This document shows positions 31,755 to 33,592 of a DNA stretch of 33,592 bases, one piece after another (position 1 is the first letter of the stretch; each line of letters opens with the position of its first letter). This DNA comes from Bacteroidales bacterium (GTDB lineage Bacteria; Bacteroidota; Bacteroidia; Bacteroidales; UBA932). A model generated the notes under the pieces. The model was not told the DNA's origin, made no database searches, and saw nothing but the letters and a program-made list of their open reading frames with translations. The DNA lies in NCBI GenBank assembly GCA_004556005.1, contig SFJA01000015.1, positions 1 through 33,592 of the forward strand, in the 5' to 3' direction. The position numbers and the translations under genes were made by a program.

Positions 31755-32486
31755 CTAGTCGTTAAGTTCTACGTCCAGGAGAGCAACGTCCTCGACGCTG
31801 TCGTTGAATGTAATGCTGATTGCTGTGCTGCCTACATTGGAAACGTCGAAGGTGACGGTGTAGCAGCTTGCCGCAGCGAGGTTCTTGTATTCTACCTCAT
31901 TGAAAGTCTGGGTCTTGCCTGCCTGGTTGGTGAGAGTTCCCTTGACCTTGATCAGGTATGCGTCAACAAAGGCGGCCCTGGTCTCCGACTTCGGAAATGC
32001 AATGGCGGTTCCCGCACCGGTGGTGACGGTAAAGTCATAGTCGGTAAAATAGTTCCTGAATGCTTCCGTGGTCGCAATCCTTACAATGCAGTTTGCAAGT
32101 TTCACGTTGATGGTCACGGGAACTGTCGCTCCTCCGCTAACCGTAAAATCGCTGTATCCGCTGAAACAAGGCTTGTCAAAGCCCTCTTCTGATACGGAAC
32201 CGAAGCTTGCTCCGGCCCTGTAATTGCCTGCGACGAGAGAAATGCTGGAGGAAATGTCCTCCACCGCTGTTTCATTCCCCTGGGAGTCAGTTACCTTTAT
32301 GGAGAAACTTTCAGCTGTTGGAAGTGATGTAAAGTCCGCAACGGAACTTTTTGTAATGTCGATGACTTCAGTCTCATTCATCAATTTGAAGGTCACGCAT
32401 CCTGTGGCCGGATCGACCACTTTGCTGCATCCGACCGCTGAAAATAGCGCGGCGGTACATAGCGTAATGATGATGTTTTGTCTCAT
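31755..32486 (-). CDS. DUF4493 lipoprotein, short form
   Basis: A 243-aa lipoprotein (MRQNIIITLCTAALFSAVGC, Cys20). It is almost a bare DUF4493 module: PTAESFSIKVTDSQGN, ISLVAGNYRAGASFG, DKPCFSGYSDFTVSGG and VTINVKLANCIVRI are all family landmarks. The remaining C-terminal residues form a second beta domain (AAASCYTVTFDVSNVG). It lies one base downstream of the partial gene at the window edge and directly upstream of the 418-aa paralogue. Role unknown; the graded sizes in this operon resemble subunits of a surface fibre or complex. Confidence 0.84.
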   Translation of the reverse strand: MRQNIIITLCTAALFSAVGCSKVVDPATGCVTFKLMNETEVIDITKSSVADFTSLPTAESFSIKVTDSQGNETAVEDISSSISLVAGNYRAGASFGSVSEEGFDKPCFSGYSDFTVSGGATVPVTINVKLANCIVRIATTEAFRNYFTDYDFTVTTGAGTAIAFPKSETRAAFVDAYLIKVKGTLTNQAGKTQTFNEVEYKNLAAASCYTVTFDVSNVGSTAISITFNDSVEDVALLDVELND

Positions 32487-32487
32487 T

Positions 32488-33592
32488 TTATCTAATAATG
32501 CTTACTTTGATATTGTCTATAAATACCCACTCGTTGTATGAAACCAGCTTGAATGAGTTAGGATTGCTTCCATAGCAGTCCCACGAGAGCCTTATGGCGT
32601 TAGTACAGCCGTCTATCGTGAAACTTGCGCTGTTGTTTATGTCGGAAATGCTACCGTCCTTCGGTGCGCTGATCCTGTCACCTGCGAGCTTGGCTATCTT
32701 GGAGCCTCCCTTGATTGCGGAGCTTCCACCTTCATAATAACCGCAAATGTCTCCGGTCGCCGTGTCATATCCGTACGAGATCATAGGCGTCTGCTTGCCG
32801 TCAGTGTATCCCGTGTAATCGAAGCTCACCTGAACTTTTACGCTGTGTCCTTCCTTGATTCCGGTGAGGGCAGGGGAGTCTGTCCTTCCCCTGTAGGTGC
32901 CCTGCGCCCACATAGCGCACTCGTTCCTGTGCCTGATTGCCAGCGCCTTGTTTCCACCGGCCTCAAGCACTGCCACCTGGTTGCCCGTCCAGCCGGCAAG
33001 TCCGTAAGCGCTGCCTTCTATCATTGCACCGTCGTGTCCTGATGCCGAAAGGTCACCGTTCATATTGAATGCTGTGGATGCTTCGCTGAAGTCCTGTTCG
33101 AAGAGGTAAGGGCAGTCCAGCGCAATGTCGGTGGTCCTTCCCGTCGATGCGAGGCTTATGTTGAAGTTTCTTGTAACCAGCGCATTGTCCGACTCGAAGC
33201 TGACCGTGATGCTCTTGCCGTCCAAAGCCATGTACTCAGCCTCCTCGGCGGTGCTCAGACTGAAAGACTCACCGATGGCAAGCGCCTTGCCGTCTTTGCT
33301 GTAAGTATGTGAAGCCGAGCCGGTTTCCGGAAGCGGAGTCCCGTCATCGACGCTGACTGTTATACTTCTGATGTCCTCCCCGAGATTGCTGCCCCCGAAA
33401 GTAAACCTGAGCTTGTACTTCTGAACAGCCTCCCCTGGCCTCAGCGCCACAGTCGTCACGTGCCCCGGATCGAAACTCCTTCCCTCAAGCACAAGCGGCT
33501 CTATGTCAGCATAATAGTTATCCGAATACAATCTCGCCGTGAGCACTTCCTCAGGTCCGTAGGTCCTTCCCGGAGGGATTATTGCCGCAAGG
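32488..33592 (-). CDS. Exported beta-rich surface protein, 5' truncated by the window edge
   Basis: The frame is open from 33592 to the stop at 32488 (about 367 codons visible), so the start lies outside the window; the first in-frame GTG at 33546 is not a convincing start. Visible N-terminal repeats (LRPGEAVQKYKLRFTFGG, ISLASTGRTTDIAL) are Ig-like. The C-terminal 210 residues (from FEQDFSEASTAFNM to WVFIDNIKVSII) look like a jelly-roll carbohydrate-binding type domain. No named family is certain. It is the most upstream visible gene of the surface-protein operon. Confidence 0.75.
   Translation of the reverse strand, partial: LAAIIPPGRTYGPEEVLTARLYSDNYYADIEPLVLEGRSFDPGHVTTVALRPGEAVQKYKLRFTFGGSNLGEDIRSITVSVDDGTPLPETGSASHTYSKDGKALAIGESFSLSTAEEAEYMALDGKSITVSFESDNALVTRNFNISLASTGRTTDIALDCPYLFEQDFSEASTAFNMNGDLSASGHDGAMIEGSAYGLAGWTGNQVAVLEAGGNKALAIRHRNECAMWAQGTYRGRTDSPALTGIKEGHSVKVQVSFDYTGYTDGKQTPMISYGYDTATGDICGYYEGGSSAIKGGSKIAKLAGDRISAPKDGSISDINNSASFTIDGCTNAIRLSWDCYGSNPNSFKLVSYNEWVFIDNIKVSIIR

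Noticed and set aside
20968..33592. Classical polysaccharide utilisation locus
   Set aside because: A sialate esterase and surface lipoproteins are present, but no SusC/SusD pair, glycoside hydrolase or sensor is seen in the window.

Overview
The window looks like a chromosomal segment of a Bacteroidales bacterium (moderate GC, family not resolvable from sequence alone). The reasons are TAnnTTTG-type promoters, DUF4493/PCMD surface lipoproteins, an IS1634-like element of the kind common in Bacteroidetes, a Na+-type methylmalonyl-CoA decarboxylase cluster, and a bacterial V-type ATPase operon whose gene order matches that of spirochaetes and chlamydiae. Almost everything between about 2.5 and 16.6 kb and between 21 and 33.6 kb is on the minus strand, in tightly packed operons with many ATGA, TAATG or TGATG junctions.

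Layout. (1) 1-1795: a decayed IS1634/IS4-superfamily element; its transposase has lost two internal blocks, one of them shifting the frame. (2) 1797-2038: a non-coding array of 31-nt imperfect palindromes spaced by exactly 10 or 20 bp (41 or 51 bp periods), apparently cut at its left end by the IS. 2039-2571 has no recognisable gene but holds a dyad and a terminator. (3) 2572-9718 (minus): V-ATPase operon E - DUF2764 - A - B - D - I - K, with its own promoter. (4) 9876-16597 (minus): one operon fabF-fabZ-fabG-fabI-mmdA-oadG-like-BCCP-oadB/mmdB, ended by a strong hairpin terminator that abuts the V-ATPase promoter. (5) 16638-20966 (plus): a membrane-anchored LytTR regulator, an MscS-like channel preceded by three phased GGCGAA repeats, and an MreB homologue without mreC/mreD beside it. 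(6) 20968-33592 (minus): a long compact polycistron running off the right edge. It encodes four DUF4493/PCMD-type surface lipoproteins or exported proteins, two outer-membrane beta-barrels, a sialate O-acetylesterase-like enzyme, a thioesterase, a radical SAM protein, a tocopherol-cyclase-like protein and a uridine-phosphorylase-like enzyme.

How the parts fit. The decarboxylase cluster should export Na+ while converting methylmalonyl-CoA to propionyl-CoA. The V-ATPase K subunit keeps the four side-chain positions that bind Na+ in Enterococcus NtpK, so the two adjacent operons plausibly form a Na+ cycle. The LytTR/MscS/MreB trio suggests an envelope-stress or cell-shape module. The surface operon has no SusC/SusD pair and looks like a multi-lipoprotein plus two-barrel outer-membrane assembly of unknown function. 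The least explained elements are the helically phased palindrome array and the surface-protein operon.
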